This document shows positions 19,774-29,715 of a stretch of 38,573 bases of DNA, piece by piece (position 1 is the first letter of the stretch; each line of letters begins with the position of its first letter). The DNA is from Flavobacteriales bacterium (GTDB lineage Bacteria > Bacteroidota > Bacteroidia > Flavobacteriales > Flavobacteriaceae). The notes below the pieces were generated by a model. The model did no database searches. It saw nothing but the letters and a program-made list of their open reading frames with translations, and was not told where the DNA came from. The DNA is taken from assembly GCA_004214185.1 (NCBI GenBank), contig SGZG01000012.1, positions 1 through 38,573 on the forward strand, given 5' to 3'. The position numbers were made by a program, and so were the translations under genes.

Positions 19774-22227
19774 ATGTCTAAAACTAAAATCTTAAATCTT
19801 GACATGATGTCATTGCAGAATATTGATGAAGATTCTGATTTAATTCCGTTAATGACCTCTGATGATGAAGAAGCAATTTCAAAAGAATCTCTTCCTGATA
19901 CCCTGCCAATCCTTCCTTTAAAGAATACTGTGATGTTTCCTGGAGTTGTAATTCCAATAACAGCATCAAGAGATAAGTCTATTAAATTAATAAAGGATTC
20001 TAACAAAAAAGATAAGTTAATTGGTGTGGTTTCTCAAATAGATTCTAAAGTTCAATCTCCAACACTAAGTGACATCCATCCTACAGGTACTGTTGCTAAA
20101 ATTTTAAGAGTTTTGAAAATGCCTGATGGAAATGTTACAGTTATAATTCAAGGCAAAAAAAGGTTTTCAATTGAGCAAATAACTTCTGAGGATCCATATA
20201 TTACTGCTAGAATAAAGGAAATTCAAGAATTAAAGCCTGAAAAAAATGATAAAGAATTCAGTGCTACTATTGAATCAATTAAAGACATTGCACTAAAAAT
20301 AATTGATGAAAACCCTAATATTCCTAGTGAAGCTTCTTTTGCTATAAAAAACATACAAAGTGACTCTTTTTTAGTCAACTTTGTATGTTCAAATATGAAT
20401 TTGAGTGTTGAGGAAAAATACAAAATTTTAAATACTAGTGATTTGAATAAAAGAGCTTTAATGTGTTTAAAGCAAATGAATGTTGAGCTTCAAAGACTTT
20501 CTTTAAAAAATGATATTCAGTCAAGAGTAAGGTCTGATTTAGATCAACAACAAAGAGAATATTTCTTACACCAACAATTAAAAACAATTCAAGAAGAACT
20601 TGGAGGTGTTTCTTATGATGAAGAAATCAGTGAAATGAGAGTTAAATCAAAAAAGAAAAAATGGTCAAAAGATATTGGTAATCACTTTAAAAAAGAATTA
20701 TCAAAATTACAAAGAATGAATCCTCAGGTTGCTGAATATTCTATACAAAGAAATTATTTAGATATCTATCTTGAATTACCATGGAATGAGTATTCTAAGG
20801 ACAATTTTGATTTAAAAAGAGCTCAAAGAGTATTGGATAGAGATCATTATGGTCTAAAAGATGTGAAAAAAAGGATTATTGAATATATAGCAGTTTTAAA
20901 ATTGAGAAATGACATGAAATCCCCAATTTTATGTTTAAATGGTCCACCTGGAGTTGGTAAAACCTCTTTAGGTAAATCTATAGCTGAAGCTTTGGGTAGG
21001 GAGTATGTTAGAGTTTCACTAGGTGGTTTAAGAGATGAATCTGAAATTAGAGGACATAGAAAAACTTATATTGGAGCGATGCCTGGAAGAATTATACAAA
21101 GTTTAAAGAAAGCGAAAACTTCAAACCCTGTATTTGTTTTGGATGAAATTGATAAATTATCAACTGGAAATCAAGGTGATCCATCATCTGCAATGTTAGA
21201 AGTTTTAGATCCTGAACAAAACACTTCGTTTTATGATAATTTCCTTGAATCAGGATTTGATCTTTCAAAAGTAATGTTCATTGCTACTTCAAATAATATT
21301 GCGAATGTACAACCTGCTTTAAGAGACAGAATGGAAATTGTTCAAGTTTCAGGATATACTGTTGAAGAAAAATATCAAATAGCAAAAAAACATTTGATTC
21401 CTAAGCAAATAAAAGACCATGGTTTGGAAAATAACATCATAAAAATTAATAAAAAATCAGTTGAAAAGATAGTTGAAGGATATACAAGAGAATCTGGAGT
21501 TAGAGGCTTGGAAAAACAAATATCAAAAATTGTGAGAAATACTGCTAAATCCATAGCAATGTATGAAGCTTATTCAAAAAACATATCTCTAGAAGATATA
21601 AATGAAATATTAGGTGTTTCAATAACTAAAGAAAAGTATGAAAATAATGACATAGCTGGTGTTGTTACGGGTCTTGCATGGACTCAATTTGGTGGTGATA
21701 TATTATTTATTGAATCTGCATTATCTAGAGGTAAAGGAAATTTATCAATTACTGGAAACTTAGGGAAAGTAATGAAAGAATCAGCCACTATAGCTTTGGA
21801 ATATATAAAGTCAAATGCAAATGAATTATCAATAGACGTTGATCTATTAACCAAACACAATATACACATTCATGTCCCTGAAGGTGCAACACCTAAGGAT
21901 GGACCTAGTGCTGGAATTACAATGCTTACATCTTTAGTTTCTTTGTTAACTCAGAAAAGAGTTAAGTCAAAATTAGCCATGACCGGTGAAATTACTCTTA
22001 GAGGAAAGGTCCTTCCAGTAGGAGGAATTAAAGAAAAAATATTAGCAGCAAAAAGAGCAAAGATTACCAGTATAATTTTATGTGAAGAAAATAGAAAAAA
22101 TATTGAAGAAATTGATCAAACTTATTTAAAAGGCTTAACTTTCCATTATGTATCATTTATGAAAGAAGTTTTAGAAATTGCAATCACTAATAAAAAAGTA
22201 AAGAATTTTAAAAAGTTGAATGTCTAA
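19774..22227 (+). CDS. lon: ATP-dependent endopeptidase La (Lon)
   Basis: Cytoplasmic AAA+ serine protease degrading misfolded and regulatory proteins. An N-terminal substrate-recognition (LAN) domain begins at [15 protein letters not shown] (about residue 45). The AAA+ module has Walker [12 protein letters not shown] and Walker [10 protein letters not shown]. The C-terminal protease domain shows the catalytic Ser in [11 protein letters not shown] and Lys in [12 protein letters not shown]. 817 residues is normal, with a short acidic N-terminal extension (about residues 12-40) that is common in Bacteroidota Lon. It overlaps cmk by 8 bases, so lon-cmk are co-transcribed. Upstream direct repeats may regulate it. 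Confidence 0.97.
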   Translation: MSKTKILNLDMMSLQNIDEDSDLIPLMTSDDEEAISKESLPDTLPILPLKNTVMFPGVVIPITASRDKSIKLIKDSNKKDKLIGVVSQIDSKVQSPTLSDIHPTGTVAKILRVLKMPDGNVTVIIQGKKRFSIEQITSEDPYITARIKEIQELKPEKNDKEFSATIESIKDIALKIIDENPNIPSEASFAIKNIQSDSFLVNFVCSNMNLSVEEKYKILNTSDLNKRALMCLKQMNVELQRLSLKNDIQSRVRSDLDQQQREYFLHQQLKTIQEELGGVSYDEEISEMRVKSKKKKWSKDIGNHFKKELSKLQRMNPQVAEYSIQRNYLDIYLELPWNEYSKDNFDLKRAQRVLDRDHYGLKDVKKRIIEYIAVLKLRNDMKSPILCLNGPPGVGKTSLGKSIAEALGREYVRVSLGGLRDESEIRGHRKTYIGAMPGRIIQSLKKAKTSNPVFVLDEIDKLSTGNQGDPSSAMLEVLDPEQNTSFYDNFLESGFDLSKVMFIATSNNIANVQPALRDRMEIVQVSGYTVEEKYQIAKKHLIPKQIKDHGLENNIIKINKKSVEKIVEGYTRESGVRGLEKQISKIVRNTAKSIAMYEAYSKNISLEDINEILGVSITKEKYENNDIAGVVTGLAWTQFGGDILFIESALSRGKGNLSITGNLGKVMKESATIALEYIKSNANELSIDVDLLTKHNIHIHVPEGATPKDGPSAGITMLTSLVSLLTQKRVKSKLAMTGEITLRGKVLPVGGIKEKILAAKRAKITSIILCEENRKNIEEIDQTYLKGLTFHYVSFMKEVLEIAITNKKVKNFKKLNV

Positions 22228-22915
22228 TAAGATAATAATAGCGATAGATGGTACTTCATCAACAGGTAAAAGTACTTTAGCTAAAAGACTTGCTAAAAAA
22301 CTTAATTACATTTATATAGATTCTGGGGCAATGTATAGAGCTTTAACACATTATGCTCTTGATAAAAAATATATTACAGAATCTGTATTTGATAGCCAAA
22401 AGTTAATAAAGGACATCAATAATATTAATATTGATTTTCAGCTCAATAAAGATAACGACAAGTATGAAATTCATTTAAACGATATCCCAGTTGAAAAACA
22501 TATTAGAACACTAACTGTTTCTAATTATGTTAGTCGAATTGCAACTATTGGTGAATTGAGAAAACATATGGTTAAAGTTCAACATTCATTAGGTGCAGGC
22601 AAAGGTATTATTATGGATGGGCGCGACATTGGAACAGTAGTATTTCCAAATGCTGAATTAAAATTTTATTTAGATGCTTCCACAGAACTAAGAGCTAAAA
22701 GAAGGTTTAAAGAATTAATCGATAATAGGCATGATATAACCTATGATGAAGTTCTTTCAAACATTAAGTTAAGAGATGAACAGGATATTAATAGAAAAAA
22801 TTCACCCTTAAAGGCAGCTTCTGACTCAATAATAATTAAAACAGATAAACTTAACTTATCTGAGCTTGAGGATGTTATGTTTTCCTACATAACCCCCTTG
22901 ATCTCAAATAAATAA
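22220..22915 (+). CDS. cmk: (d)CMP kinase Cmk
   Basis: Phosphorylates CMP and dCMP. The P-loop [17 protein letters not shown] is at the N-terminus, followed by [26 protein letters not shown] and a lid region RRFKELIDN; the C-terminal part has [16 protein letters not shown]. 231 residues is typical. The start lies inside the end of lon. rpsA follows 147 bases later, the widely conserved cmk-rpsA order. Confidence 0.96.
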   Translation: MSNKIIIAIDGTSSTGKSTLAKRLAKKLNYIYIDSGAMYRALTHYALDKKYITESVFDSQKLIKDINNINIDFQLNKDNDKYEIHLNDIPVEKHIRTLTVSNYVSRIATIGELRKHMVKVQHSLGAGKGIIMDGRDIGTVVFPNAELKFYLDASTELRAKRRFKELIDNRHDITYDEVLSNIKLRDEQDINRKNSPLKAASDSIIIKTDKLNLSELEDVMFSYITPLISNK

Positions 22916-22923
22916 TAGTTTTC

Positions 22924-22954
22924 TTGTATAATCTACAAATACAAACTATTTTCG
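22924..22954 (+). promoter_or_regulatory. Candidate rpsA promoter, followed by a leader of about 100 bases
   Basis: TTG (22924-22926) and TATTTTCG (22947-22954) are spaced by 20 bases; the second differs from TAnnTTTG at one position. If used, transcription would begin near 22961 and leave about 100 bases of leader before the rpsA ATG at 23063. The leader contains a 14-base AT-only palindrome at 22991-23004 and otherwise no obvious structure or ORF. Confidence 0.4.
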
Positions 22955-23062
22955 CATTCCTTTTGAGTGGATAATATAGATAATCAAAAGAATAATTAAT
23001 TATTAATCCTTCTAGTTTCTATCCTTAAATCTATTAAGAAATTAGAATACAAATTTTAAGGT

Positions 23063-25072
23063 ATGTCCGAAGAAAAAAAGGATAGCAAAGTAAAAAAAAC
23101 TGCTAAAAAAACTACCAAAACTGCAAAACCTAAAGCAGTAAAAAAATCAACAAAAGCAAAAACTGAATCAAAAGCTTCAAAAACTGTTAAAAAGCCTAAA
23201 GTAAAAAAGGAAGAAATAGTTGAAATTGAAAAACCAGTTTTAGCTGAAAAAGTTGAAGAAATTAAAGATCCTAAATCAGATGAATCACAAATTATTGTTT
23301 CTGAAAAAGATGATTCAAAAGATAATTTTTTAAATGATTTTGATTGGAATTTGTTTGAGCAAGGAATCGAAACAATTAAGGATGATAAACTTACTGAATT
23401 TGAAAAACTTGTTGAGGATAATTTCGTTGACACCTACAATGAAAGTGTGATTGAAGGTACGGTTATCAGTTTAACTGATAGAGAAGCTATTATTGATATA
23501 AATGCTAAATCTGAAGGAGTTATTTCATTAAATGAGTTTAGATATAATCCTGATTTAAAGGTTGGAGATAAAGTTGAAGTATTAGTTGATATTCAAGAAG
23601 ACAAAACTGGTCAACTAGTATTATCACACAGAAAAGCTAGAACTATAAAAGCTTGGGATAGAGTTAATGATGCACATGATAATTCAACTGTTGTTACTGG
23701 ATTTGTAAAATGTAGAACAAAAGGAGGTATGATTGTAGATGTATTTGGTTTAGAGGCCTTCTTGCCAGGTTCTCAAATTGATGTAAAACCTATACGTGAT
23801 TATGATCAATATGTAAACAAAAATATGGAATTTAAGGTTGTCAAAATCAATCATGAATTCAAAAATGTAGTTGTATCTCACAAAGCTTTAATTGAGGCAG
23901 ACATTGAGCTTCAAAAGAAGGAAATTATTGGTCAATTAGAAAAAGGTCAAGTACTTGAAGGTACAGTAAAAAATATTACTACTTATGGTGTATTTATTGA
24001 TTTAGGTGGTGTTGACGGTTTAATTCATATCACAGATTTATCATGGAATAGAATTAATCATCCAAGTGAAATATTAGAATTAGATCAAAAACTTAATGTT
24101 GTTATTTTAGATTTTGATGATGATAAATCTCGAATTCAATTAGGTGTAAAGCAATTAAGTGCACATCCATGGGAATCACTAGATGCTGATCTAAAAGAAG
24201 GTGATAAAATCAAAGGTAAAGTTTCTGTACTTGCTGACTACGGAGCTTTTATTGAGATTGTTGATGGAGTAGAAGGGTTAGTTCATGTTTCAGAAATGTC
24301 TTGGTCAACTCATTTACGTTCAGCTCAGGATTTTGTTAAAGTAGGGGATGAGGTTGAGACCGTAATCCTTTCTTTAGACAGAGAAGAACGAAAAATGTCA
24401 CTTGGTATAAAACAACTTACGTCAGATCCTTGGACTGATATTACAAAAAAATATCCTGTAGGCTCTAAACATTCTGGAATTGTTAGAAATTTTACCAATT
24501 TTGGAATTTTTGTAGAGCTTGAAGAGGGTATTGATGGTTTAGTATATATTTCTGATCTTTCATGGACAGTAAAGGTAAAACACCCATCTGAACTTTTTTC
24601 ATCAGGAGACAATATTGATGTTGTTGTATTAGAACTTGATTCTGAGGCTAGAAAATTGAGCTTAGGACATAAACAAACTAAGGAAAATCCATGGGATTCA
24701 TACGATAAATCATTTGCTGAAGGAACCTCTCATAATGCTACTATTTCAAATTCTAATGACAAGGGTGCTACTATTATTTTCAATGAAGATATTACAGCTT
24801 TCATACCTAATCGTCATTTAGTGAAAGAAGACGGAAGTAAATTAAAGAAAGGTGATACAGCTGATTTTAAAGTAATTGAGTACAACAAAGACTTTAAACG
24901 AGTTGTAATGTCACACACAGTTTTATTCAATGATCAGGAAAAGAAAAATGTTAAGGAATCATTGAAAAAGGTGAACAACGTTAAAGAATCTGATAAATCA
25001 ACTTTGGGTGATTTAGATGTTTTAGCCGATTTGAAAAAGAAAATGGTTGATAATGAAAAAAAGAAGAAATAA
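23063..25072 (+). CDS. rpsA: 30S ribosomal protein S1 with a lysine-rich N-terminal tail
   Basis: mRNA-binding ribosomal protein built of six S1 (OB-fold) domains: they start near VIEGTVISLTD, VVTGFVKCRTKGG, VLEGTVKNITTYG, IKGKVSVLADYG, HSGIVRNFTNFG and HNATISNSNDKG. The first about 50 residues are strikingly basic: 21 lysines and no arginine in the first 49, mixed with Ala, Thr, Ser and Pro (such as KKTAKKTTKTAKPKAVKK). An acidic linker follows, before the conserved start FDWNLFEQGI at about residue 93. 669 residues is longer than the usual 580-600 of the group (from memory), the difference being this tail. It ends before a strong terminator. Confidence 0.95.
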   Translation: MSEEKKDSKVKKTAKKTTKTAKPKAVKKSTKAKTESKASKTVKKPKVKKEEIVEIEKPVLAEKVEEIKDPKSDESQIIVSEKDDSKDNFLNDFDWNLFEQGIETIKDDKLTEFEKLVEDNFVDTYNESVIEGTVISLTDREAIIDINAKSEGVISLNEFRYNPDLKVGDKVEVLVDIQEDKTGQLVLSHRKARTIKAWDRVNDAHDNSTVVTGFVKCRTKGGMIVDVFGLEAFLPGSQIDVKPIRDYDQYVNKNMEFKVVKINHEFKNVVVSHKALIEADIELQKKEIIGQLEKGQVLEGTVKNITTYGVFIDLGGVDGLIHITDLSWNRINHPSEILELDQKLNVVILDFDDDKSRIQLGVKQLSAHPWESLDADLKEGDKIKGKVSVLADYGAFIEIVDGVEGLVHVSEMSWSTHLRSAQDFVKVGDEVETVILSLDREERKMSLGIKQLTSDPWTDITKKYPVGSKHSGIVRNFTNFGIFVELEEGIDGLVYISDLSWTVKVKHPSELFSSGDNIDVVVLELDSEARKLSLGHKQTKENPWDSYDKSFAEGTSHNATISNSNDKGATIIFNEDITAFIPNRHLVKEDGSKLKKGDTADFKVIEYNKDFKRVVMSHTVLFNDQEKKNVKESLKKVNNVKESDKSTLGDLDVLADLKKKMVDNEKKKK

Positions 25073-25090
25073 ATTTTCTTTTAATAAGTA

Positions 25091-25117
25091 AAAAAAGCAC
25101 CAATTGGTGCTTTTTTT
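25091..25117. terminator. Bidirectional intrinsic terminator between rpsA and leuB
   Basis: An inverted repeat with arms GCACC/GGTGC around AATT, flanked by A-runs on the left and T-runs on the right (arms 25091-25101 and 25106-25116). It forms a GC-containing hairpin followed by a U-tract on either strand, so it can end both the + strand lon-cmk-rpsA transcript and the - strand leu operon. Its right arm overlaps the leuB stop codon. Confidence 0.85.
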
Positions 25118-26180
25118 ATTTTAAAATTTCTTTAACAAGCCAATCACCAACCTCACTAGTTTTGTAGGCTTTTTGACCTTCAGATAAATCCTCTGTAACA
25201 ATAGATTGTTCTAATGATTTATTAACAACATCTCTAATCAACTTTGATTCCTCCTTTAAATTAAATGCATCTTCAAACATCATAGCTGAGGATAGAATTG
25301 TAGCAAGAGGATTTGCTATGTCTTTTCCAGCTGCCTGTGGATACGAACCATGAATTGGCTCATATAGGGATGTTTCTAAACCAATTGATGCAGATGGCAT
25401 TAATCCCATTGAACCCGATATCACAGAAGCTTCATCTGTTAATATGTCTCCAAAAAGATTTTCTGTTATTAAGACATCGTATGAGTTTGGCCATTGAACT
25501 AATCTCATAGCTACTGCATCAACAAATTCATAACTTACTTTAACTTCTGGGTATTTTTTTTCTAGTGACTGTACTGTTTCTCTCCAAAGTCTCGAGGATT
25601 CCAAAACATTGGCTTTATCAACACAACATAATTTCTTTGATCTTTTCATTGCAAGCTCAAAACCCTTGATTGCTAGTCTTTCAATTTCAAATCTTGTGTA
25701 AGTACAAGTGTCAAATGCAGTATTTCCATTATCTTTTCTTCCTCTTTCACCGAAATATATACCTCCTGTAAGTTCCCTAAGAAACACTAAGTCTGTTCCT
25801 TTAATTCTTTCCTTTTTAAGTGGAGATTTATCAATTAATGAAGGGAAGGTAAAAGTTGGTCTTACATTGGCAAAAAGGCCAAGTTTTTTTCTCATTCTCA
25901 ATAATCCTTGTTCAGGTCTAATCTTAGCAGATGGATCATTATCAAATTTAGGATGACCAATAGCTCCAAATAATATAGCATCAGATTTTAAACAAATTTC
26001 GTGAGTTTCTTTGGGGTAAGGATCTCCAACAGCATCAATAGCAGCAGCACCAGTTAATGCAGGCATCCAATTAATAGTATGACTAAACTTTTTAGCGACA
26101 GCGTCAGATACTTTGACTGCCTGTTCAATTACTTCAGGTCCGATTCCATCTCCAGCTAACAGAGCAATATTTAATTTCAT
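25116..26180 (-). CDS. leuB: 3-isopropylmalate dehydrogenase LeuB
   Basis: NAD-dependent oxidative decarboxylation of 3-isopropylmalate, and in organisms with a citramalate route also of 3-methylmalate. LLAGDGIGPEV at the N-terminus, the arginine-rich RPEQGLLRMRKKL substrate segment, FLRELTGGIYFGERG, the metal site in ITENLFGDILTDEA and the nucleotide-binding EPIHGSYPQAAGKDIANP are intact. 354 residues. It is the last of five genes, 2 bases after the CimA-like gene. Confidence 0.97.
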   Translation of the reverse strand: MKLNIALLAGDGIGPEVIEQAVKVSDAVAKKFSHTINWMPALTGAAAIDAVGDPYPKETHEICLKSDAILFGAIGHPKFDNDPSAKIRPEQGLLRMRKKLGLFANVRPTFTFPSLIDKSPLKKERIKGTDLVFLRELTGGIYFGERGRKDNGNTAFDTCTYTRFEIERLAIKGFELAMKRSKKLCCVDKANVLESSRLWRETVQSLEKKYPEVKVSYEFVDAVAMRLVQWPNSYDVLITENLFGDILTDEASVISGSMGLMPSASIGLETSLYEPIHGSYPQAAGKDIANPLATILSSAMMFEDAFNLKEESKLIRDVVNKSLEQSIVTEDLSEGQKAYKTSEVGDWLVKEILK

Positions 26181-26182
26181 TT

Positions 26183-27709
26183 TTAATTACTAATAATATT
26201 TAACATTTTTTCAGTAGATTTTATAGCAGATACCGTTTGATCCGAGTCCAAACCTCTTGTAACAAATTCTTTCTCTTCTGTTTTCCAAGTTATAAAGGTC
26301 TCACACAATGCATCAGAGTTACTACCCGGAGGTATTGTAACAGAATAATCTATAAGTTTTGGTAATTCTAATTTGTTTTTAGAATATATTTTTCTAATTG
26401 CATTTATAAAAGCATCAAATTGGCCATCGCCTGTTCCTGTTTGATTATAAATTTTTCCATTTATTTTTATATCGACTTCAGCAGAGGGATTTTCACCCTT
26501 TTTATGATTAAGTAAATACGATTCGATAATCACTTTGTTTTTAAAACTTTCACTATTAATAACATCAGAAATTATGTAAGGAAGATCTTCAGCTGTTACT
26601 TTTTCTTTTTTATCCCCTAGTTCAATTATTCTATTGGTTACTTTTTTTAAATTTTCATCATTTAATGTAAGGCCTAGGTCTTGTAAATTCTTTTTTATAT
26701 TTGCTTTTCCTGATGTCTTTCCTAATGCATACTTTCTCTTTCTTCCAAATCTTTCAGGAAGTAGGTCGTTAAAATATAAGTTATTTTTACTATCTCCATC
26801 AGCATGAACACCAGCTGTTTGAGTAAATACGTTATCTCCAACAATAGGTTTGTTAATAGGTATTCTAAATCCTGTAAAAGTAGAAACAAGTTTACTTACT
26901 TTGTAAAGTGATTTTTCTTTTAGGTTAATTTCAATTTCTGGAAGAAAATCTCTTATCACAGCTGTAACGCTTGCCATTGGAGCATTACCAGCTCTTTCAC
27001 CCATTCCATTAATAGTTAAATGTAATCCATGACATCCTGCTTTTAAACCTTCAATAACATTTGAGACACTTAAATCATAGTCATTATGAGCATGAAAATC
27101 AAAATGAATATTAGGATATTTTTTAACCACAAATGAAATATATTCAAAAGTTTCTTTTGGGCTAAGTATTCCAAGTGTATCAGGAAGTAAAACTCTTTCT
27201 ACTGGTAATTCAGATAATATGTCTAGGTAATCAATAACATATTGTTTTGAATTTCTCATTCCATTACTCCAATCTTCTAGATAAACATTGGAACTTATTC
27301 CTAATTTAAGAGCATTTTCAATGCATTCTTTTACAAGATTAAAGTATTCTTTAGGTTTTTTTTTAATCTGGTATTTAAGGTGATTTAATGACCCTTTTGT
27401 TAATAAGTTTTGAACTTTTGCACCAGATTTATCTAACCAATTAAGAGATATGTTATTATCCAAAAATGTTAGAATTTCAATTTTTTCTAAATAATTATTT
27501 TCTTTGGCCCAATCAGTTATTTTTTTTACTGCTTCAAATTCACCATCAGAAACTCTAGCTGAAGCAATTTCGATTCTGTCGACTTTTAGTTCTTCTATTA
27601 ATAATTTAGAAATTGCTAACTTTTCAGAGGATGAAAATGACATTCCCGATGTTTGTTCACCATCTCTTAATGTGGTGTCCATTATTTCAACCTTCCTTTT
27701 AATAATCAT
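26183..27709 (-). CDS. cimA: Citramalate synthase-like 2-isopropylmalate synthase paralogue with regulatory domain
   Basis: HMGL-type TIM barrel ([13 protein letters not shown], metal-binding FDFHAHNDYDLS, INGMGERAGN) plus a C-terminal LeuA-dimer regulatory domain (about 385-505, with PKLIDYSVTIPPGSN). It is much closer to Leptospira interrogans CimA, as I recall that sequence, than to LeuA: shared blocks include NLLTKGSL, NVYLEDWSNG, LPERFGRKR, YALGK and VTAEDLP. The pyruvate-pocket residues Leu81, Leu104 and Tyr144 of Leptospira CimA map to Leu80, Leu103 and Tyr143. The likely reaction is pyruvate plus acetyl-CoA to (R)-citramalate, feeding isoleucine through LeuCD and LeuB. A second isopropylmalate synthase is the alternative. 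The operon position between leuD and leuB supports a shared pathway. Confidence 0.75.
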   Translation of the reverse strand: MIIKRKVEIMDTTLRDGEQTSGMSFSSSEKLAISKLLIEELKVDRIEIASARVSDGEFEAVKKITDWAKENNYLEKIEILTFLDNNISLNWLDKSGAKVQNLLTKGSLNHLKYQIKKKPKEYFNLVKECIENALKLGISSNVYLEDWSNGMRNSKQYVIDYLDILSELPVERVLLPDTLGILSPKETFEYISFVVKKYPNIHFDFHAHNDYDLSVSNVIEGLKAGCHGLHLTINGMGERAGNAPMASVTAVIRDFLPEIEINLKEKSLYKVSKLVSTFTGFRIPINKPIVGDNVFTQTAGVHADGDSKNNLYFNDLLPERFGRKRKYALGKTSGKANIKKNLQDLGLTLNDENLKKVTNRIIELGDKKEKVTAEDLPYIISDVINSESFKNKVIIESYLLNHKKGENPSAEVDIKINGKIYNQTGTGDGQFDAFINAIRKIYSKNKLELPKLIDYSVTIPPGSNSDALCETFITWKTEEKEFVTRGLDSDQTVSAIKSTEKMLNIISN

Positions 27710-27718
27710 TTTATTTAA

Positions 27719-28315
27719 CTAAAGTGGAGTACTTTTTGAAAATTCCTTTATTGAATCTTTAATATTCATTAAATAATCTATATCATCATAACCGTTTAAC
27801 ATATTTTCTTTTTTATATGAATTGATTTCAAATCTTTCGGAAATTTTTTGTTCAGTTATACTTACTTTTTGAGTAGTTAAATCTACTTCGATTTCAGTTT
27901 CGGGATTTTCATAAATCTGATTGAATAATTTTTCTAGGAATTCAGGTGAAACCTGAACAGGTAATACACCAATATTTAAACAATTTGCTCTAAATATATC
28001 AGCAAAAAAACTTGATATAACACATCTAAAACCATAATCATAAATTGCCCAGGCTGCATGTTCTCTTGATGATCCTGATCCAAAATTTTTTCCACCAACA
28101 AGGATTTTTCCTTTATACTTTTTATTATTTAATACAAAATCTTCTTTTGGACTATTGTCTGAATTAAATCTCCAATCTCTAAATAAATTTTCTCCAAAGC
28201 CTACTCTTTCTGTAGCCTTTAAGAACCTAGCAGGGATTATTTGATCCGTATCTACGTTTTCTATTGGAAGAGGAACGCAGCTACTTTTTAATATATTAAA
28301 CTTGTCGTATGCCAT
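27719..28315 (-). CDS. leuD: 3-isopropylmalate dehydratase small subunit LeuD
   Basis: Swivel-domain subunit of the isomerase converting 2- to 3-isopropylmalate; it also acts on citramalate in organisms with that pathway. Signatures: PIENVDTDQIIPARFLK, GGKNFGSGSSREHAAWAI and FADIFRANCLNIGVLPV. 198 residues. Two bases downstream of leuC and 9 bases upstream of the CimA-like gene. Confidence 0.96.
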   Translation of the reverse strand: MAYDKFNILKSSCVPLPIENVDTDQIIPARFLKATERVGFGENLFRDWRFNSDNSPKEDFVLNNKKYKGKILVGGKNFGSGSSREHAAWAIYDYGFRCVISSFFADIFRANCLNIGVLPVQVSPEFLEKLFNQIYENPETEIEVDLTTQKVSITEQKISERFEINSYKKENMLNGYDDIDYLMNIKDSIKEFSKSTPL

Positions 28316-28317
28316 AT

Positions 28318-29712
28318 TTAAATTAATGTTCTTGGGTCAGTTATTTTTCCTGTTATTGCTGCAGCTGCAGCTACTAGGGGGCTAGCAAGTAAAGTTCTAG
28401 ATCCAGGACCTTGTCTTCCTTCAAAATTTCTATTTGATGTACTTACAGCATATTTTCCAGCTGGAATTTTATCATCATTCATTGCTAAACAAGCTGAACA
28501 TCCAGGTTCCCTAAGTTCAAATCCTGAATCATTAAGAATTTTTAAAAGTCCTTCATCTTTTATAGCTTTTTCAACTTTGTGAGAACCTGGGACTAACCAT
28601 GCAGTTACATTGGATGCTTTTTGTTTTCCTTTTACAATTCTAGTGAACTCTCTAAAATCTTCAATCCTACCATTTGTACAACTTCCTAAAAATACAAAAT
28701 CAATATTTTTTCCAATCATGCTATCACCTTCCTCAAAGTTCATGTAGTTAAGAGATTTTTTGTATGTATGAACACCTCCATCTTGAGATTCAGCCTTAGG
28801 AATTTCATTTGAAATACCTATACCCATTCCAGGATTTGTTCCAAAAGTAATCATTGGGTTTATTTTAGTACCATCAAACTCAATTTCTTTATCAAATATT
28901 GCATTTTCATCTGATTTTAATGTTGACCAATATTCCATTGCCCTTTCCCAATTCTTTCCTTTGGGTGTAAATTCTTTCCCTTTTATATAATCAAATGTTT
29001 TTTCGTCAGGTGCAATCATTCCACCTCTAGCACCCATTTCAATACTTAGATTACAAACCGTCATTCTTCCCTCCATAGACATATTCGAAAAAACCGTCCC
29101 AGAATATTCAACAAAATATCCAGTAGCACCAGAGGTTGAAAGTTTTGAAATTATAAAAAGAGCAACATCTTTTGGTGTCACTCCTTTATTTAAACTTCCT
29201 TTTACAGTTATGCGCATTTTTTTTGGTTTAGGTTGCATAATACATTGAGTTGAAAGAACCATTTCAACTTCAGAGGTTCCAATTCCAAAAGCAATTGCAC
29301 CAAAAGCTCCATGGGTTGAAGTGTGTGAATCGCCACAAACTATTGTTGCTCCAGGTTGTGTTATTCCGTATTCAGGACCAACTACATGCACAATTCCATT
29401 TTTTTCATGCCCTAATCCCCAATACGAAATACCATGTTCTTTGGAATTTTCCTCTAATGCTTTAAGTTGGTTTGCTGATAATGGATCTTGAACAGGGAGG
29501 TGCTGATTAATTGTTGGAGTGTTATGATCTGCAGTTGCAAAAGTTTTATTTGGAAACAAAACTTTAACTCCTCTTTTTTTTAGTCCAAGAAAAGCAACTG
29601 GACTTGTTACTTCATGAACCATATGTCTATCTATAAATAATACGTCAGGTCCATCTTTTATTTTTTGAACTACGTGAGAGTCCCAAACTTTGTCAAATAA
29701 AGTATTGCTCAT
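28318..29712 (-). CDS. leuC: 3-isopropylmalate dehydratase large subunit LeuC
   Basis: Aconitase-family iron-sulfur subunit partnered with Leu[15 protein letters not shown], the cluster cysteines in [11 protein letters not shown] and [11 protein letters not shown], and the C-terminal [20 protein letters not shown] are all intact. 464 residues is normal. It follows leuA by 3 bases. Confidence 0.97.
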   Translation of the reverse strand: MSNTLFDKVWDSHVVQKIKDGPDVLFIDRHMVHEVTSPVAFLGLKKRGVKVLFPNKTFATADHNTPTINQHLPVQDPLSANQLKALEENSKEHGISYWGLGHEKNGIVHVVGPEYGITQPGATIVCGDSHTSTHGAFGAIAFGIGTSEVEMVLSTQCIMQPKPKKMRITVKGSLNKGVTPKDVALFIISKLSTSGATGYFVEYSGTVFSNMSMEGRMTVCNLSIEMGARGGMIAPDEKTFDYIKGKEFTPKGKNWERAMEYWSTLKSDENAIFDKEIEFDGTKINPMITFGTNPGMGIGISNEIPKAESQDGGVHTYKKSLNYMNFEEGDSMIGKNIDFVFLGSCTNGRIEDFREFTRIVKGKQKASNVTAWLVPGSHKVEKAIKDEGLLKILNDSGFELREPGCSACLAMNDDKIPAGKYAVSTSNRNFEGRQGPGSRTLLASPLVAAAAAITGKITDPRTLI

Positions 29713-29715
29713 TAA

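Noticed and set aside
22991-23004. AATAATTAATTATT perfect palindrome in the rpsA leader as an operator or terminator
   Set aside because: It is AT-only, a class of palindrome expected by chance in this base composition, and too weak to form a stable hairpin.
23056-23433. A 125-codon open frame on the - strand opposite the start of rpsA
   Set aside because: It mirrors the lysine-rich rpsA coding sequence (AAA codons read as TTT) and is low-complexity Ser/Phe, with no independent start signal or domain.
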